Shown here: in pieces, positions 1 to 7,907 of the stretch
Layout of the letters: each line of letters starts with the position of its first letter
How positions within the stretch are numbered: the first letter of the stretch is position 1
Assembly (NCBI RefSeq): GCF_003609775.1
Contig: NZ_AP018049.1
Location: forward strand, 806,001-870,000
DNA length: 64,000 nt
Source: Prevotella melaninogenica
GTDB lineage: Bacteria > Bacteroidota > Bacteroidia > Bacteroidales > Bacteroidaceae
Direction: 5' to 3'
Made by a program: the position numbers and the translations under genes
The notes under the pieces: generated by a model
What the model was told of the DNA's origin: nothing
Database searches by the model: none
What the model saw: the letters and a program-made list of their open reading frames with translations, nothing else

Positions 1-1
1 A

Positions 2-1108
2 TTTATGCGTTTCCAGTTCAGTGAATTGGAGAATGCAGGCTTAATTGAAGGCAGACAAGAAGAATTGGAGCAGGAGAGTGAAACTCTCTCTCATTCAGAA
101 GATATCAAAACTGCTTTCTACGAGACTGATAATCTGTTGAATGATGACGACAATGGAGTTATCCGAAAGCTGGGACAGAGTCTGGATAGCCTTGGAAATA
201 TTGAGAAGGTATATCCTAAAGCGCAAGAACTTGTACAACGTTTATCATCTGTACATATAGAACTGAAAGATATTGCAGGTGAGATTGGTAGTGAAGTTGA
301 GAATATAGACTTTGACCCTTCTTGCTTAGATAGTATAAATCAACAACTTGATTTGCTGAATACACTTGAGCAGAAGTATCACGTTTCTACAGAGAAAGAA
401 CTCATTGAGATACGTGATAACATTGCTAATCAGCTAAAGAATATTGATAACAGTGATGAAGAACTGGATTTACTTGAGCAAGAAGTGAAGACAAAACTTA
501 CTGCTTGTGAAAAGCAAGCAGAGAAGTTGACTGCACTCAGACGTAAGGCTACCAAGACTGTTGAAGAACAGATGAGTAGTCGACTTATACCATTGGGTAT
601 TCCGAATGTTAGATTTAAGGTTGATTTGTCATCTAAACCATTGTCGTTGGATGGTGCAGATAAGGTTCAATTCCTTTTCTCTGCCAATACAAGTACGGCT
701 ATGGAACCAGTTGCACAGGTGGCATCTGGTGGTGAGATTGCCCGTGTAATGTTATCGTTAAAGGCAATGGTAAGTGGGGCAGTGAAGCTGCCAACGATTA
801 TCTTTGACGAGATTGACACGGGTGTGAGTGGTAAAATTGCTCAGAAGATGGCATTTATCATGCAGGAAATGGGTGATAACAATCGTCAAGTTATTTCCAT
901 TACTCATCTTCCACAGATTGCAGCTTTGGGTAGCTCACACTATAAGGTTGAGAAGGAGGAAACGACAGAAGGAACGCGTAGTCACATGCGTGAGCTGACT
1001 CAAGAGCAACGTGTGAATGAAATTGCGCAGATGCTTTCGGGTGCTGATGTCTCTGATGCTGCTTTACAGAATGCTCGTGAACTATTAGATTTAAGTAAGA
1101 AGAAATAA
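2..1108 (+). CDS. recN: DNA repair protein RecN, C-terminal part (5' end outside window)
   Basis: RecN is an SMC-like ATPase that acts at double-strand breaks. Only about the last 368 codons of a protein that is usually about 550 residues are present; the reading frame is open at the left edge, so the gene starts upstream and the ATG at 5 is internal. A coiled-coil stretch rich in E, L, K and Q fills the first half. The ABC signature (ASGGEIARV, about residue 240) and the Walker B/D-loop region (IIFDEIDTGVSG, about residue 264) follow, then the switch histidine context (ITHLPQIAAL). The N-terminal Walker A must lie outside the window. Call secure. Confidence 0.95.
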   Translation, partial: FMRFQFSELENAGLIEGRQEELEQESETLSHSEDIKTAFYETDNLLNDDDNGVIRKLGQSLDSLGNIEKVYPKAQELVQRLSSVHIELKDIAGEIGSEVENIDFDPSCLDSINQQLDLLNTLEQKYHVSTEKELIEIRDNIANQLKNIDNSDEELDLLEQEVKTKLTACEKQAEKLTALRRKATKTVEEQMSSRLIPLGIPNVRFKVDLSSKPLSLDGADKVQFLFSANTSTAMEPVAQVASGGEIARVMLSLKAMVSGAVKLPTIIFDEIDTGVSGKIAQKMAFIMQEMGDNNRQVISITHLPQIAALGSSHYKVEKEETTEGTRSHMRELTQEQRVNEIAQMLSGADVSDAALQNARELLDLSKKK

Positions 1109-1149
1109 TAACACCTTACTAAAAATATACAATGAAAGAAATAATGAAC

Positions 1150-2814
1150 ATGAAACTGAAAACTTTAATTTTGACCATTGCCCTCATATTGGGTGCCTCT
1201 ACTAACATTTTTGCTCAGCCTGGTGCAGTTAAGAAGGCTGCAGATGCTGCTTTTACATTGACAACCTTTAAAGCAGACGGTAGTATTTTAGCAACATCTA
1301 ACGGCGTATGTATTAGTACGGAAGGTATTGCTGTGAGTCCTTGGAAGCCTTTTATAGGAGCAGATAAGGCTGTTATTATTGATGCTAAAGGACAGAAACA
1401 CGAGGTGGAATGCCTGCTTGGTGCCAATGAGATTTATGACATTGTTAAGTTTCAAGTGAGCGGTAAGACTGTTGCTGCCCCTTTGGCAACAACTGTTTCT
1501 GCAGGGGATGAAGCATGGGTTACACCTATGTCAAAGGGTGGTAATGCAGAGAAAGCAGATGTGTCAAGTGTTGAAAAGTTCATGGATAAGTATAATTATA
1601 CGATTCTGAAATCTTCAGCTACCGATAAGTTGAATGGTGCTCCTGTCTTTAATACTAAAGGACAGGTTATCGGTTTGTTTAATTCTGCTGGCGAATCTCA
1701 GAGTTCTACAGATGCAAACTATGCAAAGGACTTTATTGTTAAGGGACTATCACAGAATGATATTACTCTTCGTCAGAGTGATATTCGTATTGGTTTGCCA
1801 AATACGATAGAAGAGGCTGTTGTTGCTCTGATGCTCTCTTCTGAGAAACCAGCCAATATTCATGAAGCTGTTGTCAACGAATTTATTACAAAGTTCCCAC
1901 AGGCAAATGATGGTTATTATGCTTTAGCGAATTTACAGATAGCAAAAGGTGAGGTCGCTAATGCTGATAAAACTATGCAAACTGCTATTAGTAAGGTCGC
2001 AGCAAAGGATGAAGCACATTATAACTATGCTCGTCTGATTTATCGTAATGCACTTATTCAAGAGTTTGCTGAAAAGACAAAGTCTGTAGGATGGACATTG
2101 GATAAGGCTTTGGATGAGATTAAGAAAGCTCAAACTGCTAAAGCAAACGATGCATATCGTCATCTTCAGGCACAGATTATCTTCGCAAAAGGTGATTATG
2201 CAAAGGCATATACAGAGTTTGAAGCATTGACAAAGACTAAGTTTAATAATCCAGAACTTTACTTAGAGATGGCGCAGAGCCGTCAGCATTTGGGAGCTAA
2301 TGACCAAGAGATTCTTGAATTACTTAATAAGAGTATCGAACTTTGTGATACACCATACGTATCTACTTCTGCTCCATATTTTTATACACGTGGTCAGCAA
2401 TTAGAGAAGATGGGGGAGTATCGCAAGGCTGTACAGGATTATTATACGTATGAATATTTTAATCAGGGACGTCTTGGTGCTGCTTTCTATTATATGCGTG
2501 AACAGTGTGAGGTGAAGGGACGTATGTGGCAGCAAGCTCTGCAAGATATTCTTATTGCTTCACAACTTGACCCTAAAGAAGCTTTATATCCAACAGAGGC
2601 AGGTAGCCTTTTGTTACGTCTAAACAAGGTAGATGCTGCTATTAGTGCTGCTCAACAGGCAATTCAACTTGATGCTTCTTTACCTGATGCCTATCTTATT
2701 CTTGGCATTGCTCAATGCGAAAGCAAACAGAAAGAAGAAGGTCTAAAGAATATTCAAAAGGCTAAGGAACTTGGCAATACACAAGCTGATACTTTCCTGC
2801 AAAAATACAAATAA
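1150..2814 (+). CDS. Secreted TPR protein with a degenerate trypsin-like domain
   Basis: The ATG at 1150 puts a clean signal peptide (hydrophobic LILTIALILGA, ending NIFAQ) at the N-terminus; in-frame ATGs at 1132 and 1144 are also possible. About residues 25-200 follow the outline of an HtrA/S1C trypsin-like domain (a GVCIST strand, then NGAPVFNTKGQVIGLFN). The usual catalytic histidine stretch reads SPWKPFIGA, and the usual GNSGGP reads LNGAP, so histidine and serine appear lost and proteolysis is doubtful. The rest contains tetratricopeptide repeats. It follows recN by about 40 nt. Role inferred: an exported scaffold or binding protein. Confidence 0.75.
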   Translation: MKLKTLILTIALILGASTNIFAQPGAVKKAADAAFTLTTFKADGSILATSNGVCISTEGIAVSPWKPFIGADKAVIIDAKGQKHEVECLLGANEIYDIVKFQVSGKTVAAPLATTVSAGDEAWVTPMSKGGNAEKADVSSVEKFMDKYNYTILKSSATDKLNGAPVFNTKGQVIGLFNSAGESQSSTDANYAKDFIVKGLSQNDITLRQSDIRIGLPNTIEEAVVALMLSSEKPANIHEAVVNEFITKFPQANDGYYALANLQIAKGEVANADKTMQTAISKVAAKDEAHYNYARLIYRNALIQEFAEKTKSVGWTLDKALDEIKKAQTAKANDAYRHLQAQIIFAKGDYAKAYTEFEALTKTKFNNPELYLEMAQSRQHLGANDQEILELLNKSIELCDTPYVSTSAPYFYTRGQQLEKMGEYRKAVQDYYTYEYFNQGRLGAAFYYMREQCEVKGRMWQQALQDILIASQLDPKEALYPTEAGSLLLRLNKVDAAISAAQQAIQLDASLPDAYLILGIAQCESKQKEEGLKNIQKAKELGNTQADTFLQKYK

Positions 2815-2881
2815 ATTCACTATATAAGTTTGTTGTAACGAAATTTGGGGAATGGAATTTGGCAGAACCGAATTAAATCCG

Positions 2882-2889
2882 TACCTTTG
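2882..2889 (+). promoter_or_regulatory. -7 box (TACCTTTG) for tRNA-Arg
   Basis: This matches the Bacteroidota sigma-ABfr -7 consensus TAnnTTTG and lies 12 nt before the mature 5' end of the tRNA. Confidence 0.7.
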
Positions 2890-2901
2890 CACTCGCATGA
2901 T

Positions 2902-2976
2902 GGTTCCGTAGCTCAGTTGGATTAGAGCAACAGCCTTCTAAGCTGTGGGTCTTGGGTTCGAACCCCAACGGAATCA
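2902..2976 (+). tRNA. tRNA-Arg (anticodon TCT)
   Basis: 75-nt cloverleaf. The acceptor GGTTCCG pairs with CGGAATC (one G-T pair). The anticodon stem ACAGC/GCTGT encloses loop CTTCTAA, giving TCT. The T-arm contains GGTTCGAAC. Discriminator A; CCA is not encoded. Confidence 0.95.
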
Positions 2977-2987
2977 CTTAGTGTTAT

Positions 2988-3021
2988 AAGAGGGATATCC
3001 GCAAGGATATTCCTCTTTTTA
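2988..3021 (+). terminator. Intrinsic terminator after tRNA-Arg
   Basis: A 13-bp stem with one G-T pair (2988-3000 with 3005-3017) around loop GCAA, followed by a run of T. Confidence 0.85.
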
Positions 3022-3048
3022 TTTTGAAGATTAGTGAGTTATAAGAAG

Positions 3049-3107
3049 CTTTTCTACTGAGCCCTTGCTAAACTATATGCGTATCCCACTGAATATCTAC
3101 TGACCCA
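3049..3107. repeat. Degenerate inverted copy of an IS end next to the ISAon1-type IS
   Basis: Just outside the left terminal repeat of the IS lies a rough mirror image of the IS's own left 60 bp. CTACTGAGCCCTT, AAACTATATGCG and a CTACTGACCCA stretch correspond to terminal-repeat and subterminal sequences of the intact element. This may be a remnant of an earlier insertion or a partial head-to-head end. Confidence 0.5.
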
Positions 3108-3138
3108 TTAAAAGGGCTCAGTAGGAAAAAGGTGGGGA

Positions 3139-4122
3139 TTATGCATATAGTTTTTTGATTCTAAACAAAAAGAAACTTTTGTCTTTGACTCCTCTCAGAT
3201 TGGTTCTGAATAATTTTATTTTTGAGTTGAAAGATTCTGCTGCTGCATTTGATGCTCTATTGTTGTAGAAGTTTAGGATATCATCATAATGCTCATAGAA
3301 TGTAGCTGCAATAACATTGAAAGAATCAAACCCTGCCTCTTCCACCTTATTGTACCATTTAGCCATTGATAACCTTGCTGCATTTTTGATGGTATTCTTG
3401 GCAAAAATCATTCTTAAGGAATGACACAGACCATAGGCCGTCTGAAGCTTAGGATAAAGTTCGAAGAGTATCTTAGCTCTCTGTTTCTGTGAGTCTGTCC
3501 ATTTCTCTGAAGACTTGAACAGAAGATATCTACTCTTGGCTAGCAGTTCCTTCTTCGTATCTCCATTCTCAAAGGTGCGAGGTTGATACTTCTTTCCTAT
3601 AAGTTTGGCTTCCTGCATTTCATCATTTGCCTCCTGTATGGCTCTCCAACGATAGTCTATCCTCATCTGCTGTACAGCATCACAGGCAAGCTTTTGAACA
3701 TGAAACCTATCAATGACTCTTTTGGCTTTAGGGAAGCTATGGCGTACTATCTTACGCATACTGTCTGACAAATCTAGTGTTACCTCCTCGACCTTCTCAC
3801 GCTTTTGTTCATCTATCCTATCGAGGGCCTCACATACCTTCTCAGACTTTGTTCCAGTAACCACTGCTACAAGGCAGCCCTTCTTGCCATATCTATCCCT
3901 ATTAGTTACTATCGTATAAAGTTCTCCGTTGGAGAGAGCGGTCTCATCTATAGCAAGATGTGAACCAATATTATCAGGAAACAGAAGCCAGTCCTCAGCG
4001 TGATCTAGCTGATCCCAATCCCTATAGCTGCTAAGCACCTCCTTATATTGTTTCTCAAACTGATGTCCATCGATATGATAAAATTCCTCAAGCGTACGGC
4101 AGGTCACTGGGGATGTCTCCAT
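3139..4122 (-). CDS. ISAon1-family transposase, catalytic ORF
   Basis: 327 aa DDE transposase of the ISL3-like ISAon1 group. Likely acidic residues lie in AIDETALS (about residue 58), VIDRFHVQK (about 137) and NAAAESFNS (about 300, with the conserved NNRASNA before it). The frame overlaps the end of the N-terminal-region ORF by 35 nt and is shifted one base relative to it. As I recall the family, this two-ORF arrangement is its usual form, so either separate translation or frameshifting is possible. The stop codon lies at the inner edge of the left terminal repeat. Confidence 0.9.
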   Translation of the reverse strand: METSPVTCRTLEEFYHIDGHQFEKQYKEVLSSYRDWDQLDHAEDWLLFPDNIGSHLAIDETALSNGELYTIVTNRDRYGKKGCLVAVVTGTKSEKVCEALDRIDEQKREKVEEVTLDLSDSMRKIVRHSFPKAKRVIDRFHVQKLACDAVQQMRIDYRWRAIQEANDEMQEAKLIGKKYQPRTFENGDTKKELLAKSRYLLFKSSEKWTDSQKQRAKILFELYPKLQTAYGLCHSLRMIFAKNTIKNAARLSMAKWYNKVEEAGFDSFNVIAATFYEHYDDILNFYNNRASNAAAESFNSKIKLFRTNLRGVKDKSFFLFRIKKLYA

Positions 4123-4474
4123 ACGTTTCTTTTAAAAAAGCTCCGAACTCTTTGGAATAACGAGTACCGGAGGCTGTAATATCAACCTGTAAAGGAAGAG
4201 AGAAACTCTTGCCTGTACGCGTATCTAACCAACGACGACGGCGAAGAACAAGAATAACTTTATGGTCACGAATAGGGAAGTCTGTCACTTCGACAGCATC
4301 CATAAAGCCTTTAGACTCAAAATGAAGGTCATCGGAAAGTTCTTTCTCCATCTTCTCATCAAGATGGATACGCAATAATGAAGGACTAGGTTCTATTTTA
4401 ACTATAGAGAAGTATTTCAATACATCCTTAGGGAGAACCGACGATGCTAAATGATATAGATAAGTATCTTCCAT
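4088..4474 (-). CDS. ISAon1-family transposase, N-terminal-region ORF
   Basis: 128 aa. I start it at the ATG at 4474 (MEDTYLYHLASSVLP). A longer reading frame runs back through the right terminal repeat into tRNA-Phe and cannot be the real start. The protein has the family's typical RRRRW motif and the TRYSKEFGAFLKETYGDIPS ending, and precedes the catalytic ORF with a 35-nt overlap. A TTTTTTAAAAG tract in the overlap could favour slippage, but the register needed is +1/-2, so I do not claim programmed frameshifting. Confidence 0.88.
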   Translation of the reverse strand: MEDTYLYHLASSVLPKDVLKYFSIVKIEPSPSLLRIHLDEKMEKELSDDLHFESKGFMDAVEVTDFPIRDHKVILVLRRRRWLDTRTGKSFSLPLQVDITASGTRYSKEFGAFLKETYGDIPSDLPYA

Positions 4475-4571
4475 AATGCAAAGGAAAGAAAAAGATATCA
4501 AATAAAGAAATTTCCCCACCTTTTTCCTACTGAGCCCTTTTAATAGGGTGGCGTTAAACTGGAAAAGGAGA

Positions 4572-4605
4572 ATAAAAAAAGAGCGGCCTCTTACGAGAAC
4601 CGCCC
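4572..4605 (-). terminator. Intrinsic terminator after tRNA-Phe
   Basis: On the minus strand a GC-rich stem (GCGGTTCTC pairing imperfectly with GAGGCCGC) is followed by seven T. It lies 16 nt beyond the 3' end of the tRNA. Confidence 0.75.
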
Positions 4606-4620
4606 TGATGAAAGGAGGAG

Positions 4621-4693
4621 TGGTACCACCAGGAATCGAACCGGGGACACAAGGATTTTCAGTCCTTTGCTCTACCAACTGAGCTATGGCACC
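4621..4693 (-). tRNA. tRNA-Phe (anticodon GAA)
   Basis: 73-nt cloverleaf on the minus strand. The acceptor GGTGCCA pairs with TGGTACC, the anticodon loop gives GAA, and the T-arm contains GGTTCGATTCC. Discriminator A; no encoded CCA. Confidence 0.95.
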
Positions 4694-4747
4694 ATCATTA
4701 TTTGCAATATTTTTGAAACTTATATGCTTGTTTTCTCAATTGCGATG

Positions 4748-4755
4748 CAAAGGTA
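4748..4755 (-). promoter_or_regulatory. -7 box (TACCTTTG) for tRNA-Phe
   Basis: Minus-strand match to TAnnTTTG about 55 nt upstream of the mature tRNA 5' end. Confidence 0.6.
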
Positions 4756-4825
4756 GTACTTTTATTTTATTCCTCCAAACTTTTCAAAAAAAAAATATTT
4801 GTATTTACATCCTTTAACAGATGAG

Positions 4826-5935
4826 CTATTTCTCGTTTACAGGCCAACCTTGTGCTATTAATTCAAACTCATTACCATCACGGGCAATAAGGAATGAACC
4901 CAAGCTTTCCTTTGTAATATAACCTATCTGTCTGATATTCTCCATTTTATCAATTTTCTCATGATCACCAATAGGTATTGTAAAGAGAAGTTCATAGTCT
5001 TCTCCACCATTCAAAGCTGCTGTTGTAAGGTTCATATTGAACTCTTCGCAGGTTGCTGCAGTTTGATAATCGATAGGAATATTTTTTTCGTAAATTCTGC
5101 ATCCGCAGTGACTTTTCTCACAAATATGCTTTAATTCGCTTGCTAATCCATCAGAGATGTCAATCATTGAAGTAGGGTGTATTCCTGCTGCACGAAGCTG
5201 ATTGAGGACCTCACCACGTGCTTCTGGCTTCAACTGACGATCAATAAGGTATTCTTTTCCTGCAAAGTCTGGTTGGAAATCCTCTATTGCTGCTCGTTCC
5301 TGGCGTAATACTTCAAGTCGTTTCTCGTCTTTATTGCTTTGCGCTTCCTTTACCTTATTATTATACTCTTGCACTTGTTGGTAATAAACAGTCTTTTCAC
5401 GTTCGAGAATTTGTAGACCCATGTATGCAGAGCCAAGGTCACCTGTTACGCAGATGAGGTCAGTTTCATTTGCTCCACTACGATAGATGATATCATCCTT
5501 TGCGGCTTCACCAATGCAAGTGAGATTAATAGCAAGGCCCGTATATGAAGATGTAGTGTCGCCTCCTACAATGTCTACGTTCCATTTAGCGCAAGCTTTA
5601 TTTAGTCCTGCATAGAACTGATCAAGGTCTTCTACCTTGAAACGTTTACCAAGTCCTAATGAAACAATAAGCTGACGTGGCTGTCCATTCATTGCGAAGA
5701 TGTTACTCATTGCAATCATAGCCACCTTATAAGCAAGATGCTCCATGTCTATGTAAGTCAAGTCAAACTGTACACCCTCCATAAACATCTGTGATGAGAT
5801 AAGCGTTTCTTTGTCCGAATAATGTAAAACAGCAGCATCGTCGCCCACGCCCATAATAGTAGAGCTGTTAACAGGTTGAATATCTTTTGTGAGACGGTTG
5901 ATTAGACCGAATTCACCAAGGTCTTTTATTTCCAT
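4826..5935 (-). CDS. thiL: Thiamine-monophosphate kinase ThiL
   Basis: ThiL phosphorylates thiamine monophosphate to thiamine diphosphate with ATP. 369 aa. The N-terminal AIR-synthase-like fold shows GVGDDAAVL (about residue 30) and VGGDTTSS (about 120). The C-terminal half shows MIDISDGLASE and LNGGEDYELLF, the nucleotide and metal signature. A charged, Q/E/K-rich insert near residues 185-225 makes it longer than the roughly 325-residue enterobacterial enzyme. It is the last gene of the leftward sppA operon, 93 nt behind the nucleoside phosphorylase. Confidence 0.95.
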   Translation of the reverse strand: MEIKDLGEFGLINRLTKDIQPVNSSTIMGVGDDAAVLHYSDKETLISSQMFMEGVQFDLTYIDMEHLAYKVAMIAMSNIFAMNGQPRQLIVSLGLGKRFKVEDLDQFYAGLNKACAKWNVDIVGGDTTSSYTGLAINLTCIGEAAKDDIIYRSGANETDLICVTGDLGSAYMGLQILEREKTVYYQQVQEYNNKVKEAQSNKDEKRLEVLRQERAAIEDFQPDFAGKEYLIDRQLKPEARGEVLNQLRAAGIHPTSMIDISDGLASELKHICEKSHCGCRIYEKNIPIDYQTAATCEEFNMNLTTAALNGGEDYELLFTIPIGDHEKIDKMENIRQIGYITKESLGSFLIARDGNEFELIAQGWPVNEK

Positions 5936-6028
5936 TTTATTATAACTTAGTGATATAATGTCTAAGACGTCCTTTATCTATGTTTTATAGAGTAAAGAAC
6001 GCCTTAGTATAGTGTTATATTTTTTGCT

Positions 6029-6838
6029 CTATGAGTGTTTAATCATCTCACGCATAATCTCGGTCATACGTGGTTGTGCAGCATTTGCAGCCTCCTGAAC
6101 TTCTTCATGGCTTACCTTTACAGGAACATCAAAGCCTCCAAGATCAGTAATTACACTGATACCAAATACCTTAATACCACTATGGCGAGCAACGATAACC
6201 TCTGGAACTGTACTCATACCAACGGCATCACCTCCCATCTTGTGGTACATACGATATTCTGCAGGTGTTTCAAAGGTAGGACCTTGTACACCCATGTAAA
6301 CTCCGTGTTGAACCTCAATATTTTTCTCTTTAGCAATTGAGTCAGCCAATTCTACCAACTTATGATCGTATGCCTCGTGCATATCAGGGAAACGTGGACC
6401 TGTTGGGAAATTACGCCCACGTAGCGGATGTTCTGGGAACATATTGATATGATCAGTAATAATCATAAGGTCACCAATCTTGAATGATGGATTCATACCT
6501 CCAGAAGCATTTGAAACAAACAATGTTTCGATACCTAACTCGTGCATTACACGAATTGGGAATGTAACATCCTTCATGTCATATCCCTCATAGAAGTGAA
6601 AGCGACCTTTCATGGCCATGATATCCTTACCTCCAAGTCTTCCAAAGATAAGACTTCCTGCATGTCCTTCTACTGTAGAAACAGGAAAATTAGGTATATC
6701 TTGATAAGAAAACGCGTAACTATCAGTTATCTCTGAAGCTAATTGTCCGAGGCCTGTGCCCAGAATGATGGCTGTCTTTGGACTTGTGGTCATCCTCTCT
6801 TTTAGCCAAGATGCTGTTTCTTGAATTTTTTCGTACAT
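6029..6838 (-). CDS. Purine nucleoside phosphorylase, class II (trimeric type)
   Basis: 269 aa. Cleaves purine (deoxy)nucleosides with phosphate to base and (deoxy)ribose-1-phosphate for salvage. Visible motifs: the phosphate loop IILGTGLGQL (about 24), the GRFHFYEGYD block, FVSNASGGMNP, and GDAVGMSTVPE with downstream TDLGG. The start ATG lies inside the lpxK reading frame, which runs 116 nt into this gene. Both proteins keep conserved-looking sequence in the overlap, so the overlap seems real. thiL follows in the same direction. Confidence 0.94.
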   Translation of the reverse strand: MYEKIQETASWLKERMTTSPKTAIILGTGLGQLASEITDSYAFSYQDIPNFPVSTVEGHAGSLIFGRLGGKDIMAMKGRFHFYEGYDMKDVTFPIRVMHELGIETLFVSNASGGMNPSFKIGDLMIITDHINMFPEHPLRGRNFPTGPRFPDMHEAYDHKLVELADSIAKEKNIEVQHGVYMGVQGPTFETPAEYRMYHKMGGDAVGMSTVPEVIVARHSGIKVFGISVITDLGGFDVPVKVSHEEVQEAANAAQPRMTEIMREMIKHS

Positions 6839-7901
6839 AGGATATTATTTTTTGATTGAATGACTCTTCCTTGTCAAGCATAAAGCTTACTTTAATAGGA
6901 AGCGCATAAATATTTTCTTTTACTTCGTCTGATAATTTGTCTATATCGATAAGTCGAGCCTTATCTTTCTCTGTTGTGACAATCAATTTTGGCTCAGGCA
7001 TTTTAGCAAAGGTTTCATTAATACGATGAATATCCTTTGTAGTGAATGCATGATGGTCGGGGAAAGAAAGCGTTGTCAGTGCATTATTACCTGTGAAGGA
7101 GTTCAAATCCAACTCCAACTGCTTTGGTGACATGATGCCTGCAAGCAATAAAATATTTTTTCCTCTTATCTCTGTGAGGGGTATATTTCTTCCTTTATTG
7201 AAGATAGGTTCCAAGTCACAATAGTCTAATGTAGTAAAATAAAGTTGCTGGAAAGGGTAGAGTTCCATTGCCTTACTCAGCACACGATAGTCTATTGGGT
7301 TAAGACTCTTTGGGCACTTCGTGATGATAACAATATCTGCACGATTCTTTCCAGAGAGTGGTTCACGTAGTCTTCCTGCAGGAAGAAGTTTATCATAGAT
7401 GATAAGTCGATGATAATCAACTAACAGAATGTTGATGCCTGGATGTACATATCGGTGCTGAAAAGCATCATCTAAGAGAATAACATCTGTATCTTTTGTT
7501 TCTTCATCAGATGTTAGCCGATCTATTCCTTCACAGCGTTTCTTATCAACAGCAACACGAATGTCAGGGAATTTTGTTTTCATTTGATAAGGTTCGTCAC
7601 CAATCTCACGCATAGGAGTGTTTTCATTCGCCAACACATATCCACGACTTTTACGTTTATAGCCACGTGAGAGGACAGACACCTTCATCTTATCCTTCAG
7701 CAATCGGATAAGATATTCTACGTGGGGAGTTTTTCCTGAACCACCCACAGTAATGTTACCAACAGATATGACTGGAATATCAAACTGTCGGGATTTGAGA
7801 ATATTCAGTTCAAATAACTCATTGCGCAATCTTACTCCCAGCCCATAGAGCCAGCTGAAAGGCAACAGCCATTTGTTTATTTTAATGTGGTCTCCTTCCA
7901 T
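6723..7901 (-). CDS. lpxK: Tetraacyldisaccharide 4'-kinase LpxK
   Basis: LpxK adds the 4'-phosphate to the lipid A disaccharide at the inner membrane. 392 aa. The P-loop is VGGSGKTPHV (about residue 48-57), followed by VSVLSRGYKRKSRGYV and DVILLDDAFQHR, all characteristic of the family. The start is 6 nt from the stop of sppA, so the two are probably co-transcribed. The C-terminus (YVRKNSRNSILAKRED and onward) overlaps the first 116 nt of the nucleoside phosphorylase in another frame, which is unusually long for a same-strand overlap. Confidence 0.95.
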   Translation of the reverse strand: MEGDHIKINKWLLPFSWLYGLGVRLRNELFELNILKSRQFDIPVISVGNITVGGSGKTPHVEYLIRLLKDKMKVSVLSRGYKRKSRGYVLANENTPMREIGDEPYQMKTKFPDIRVAVDKKRCEGIDRLTSDEETKDTDVILLDDAFQHRYVHPGINILLVDYHRLIIYDKLLPAGRLREPLSGKNRADIVIITKCPKSLNPIDYRVLSKAMELYPFQQLYFTTLDYCDLEPIFNKGRNIPLTEIRGKNILLLAGIMSPKQLELDLNSFTGNNALTTLSFPDHHAFTTKDIHRINETFAKMPEPKLIVTTEKDKARLIDIDKLSDEVKENIYALPIKVSFMLDKEESFNQKIISYVRKNSRNSILAKREDDHKSKDSHHSGHRPRTISFRDN

Positions 7902-7907
7902 ATATGA

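Larger units (their letters stand above)
3108..4543 (-). mobile_element. ISAon1-family (ISL3-like) insertion sequence, about 1.44 kb
   Basis: The element is bounded by 31-bp perfect inverted repeats at 3108-3138 and 4513-4543 (core CCCCACCTTTTTCCTACTGA) and carries two overlapping leftward ORFs. It sits between the converging tRNA-Arg and tRNA-Phe genes, downstream of both of their terminators. No clear target-site duplication is visible; the left flank is a decayed end-like sequence. Both ORFs look intact, so it may be active. Confidence 0.88.

Noticed and set aside
4088..4140. Programmed -1 frameshift in the ISAon1-type IS
   Set aside because: The second ORF is in the +1/-2 register relative to the first, which the T6A4 tract does not explain by a -1 slip.
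4475..4678. N-terminal extension of the transposase N-region ORF back through tRNA-Phe
   Set aside because: The extension reads the tRNA and the terminal inverted repeat; the family's own start is the ATG at 4474.
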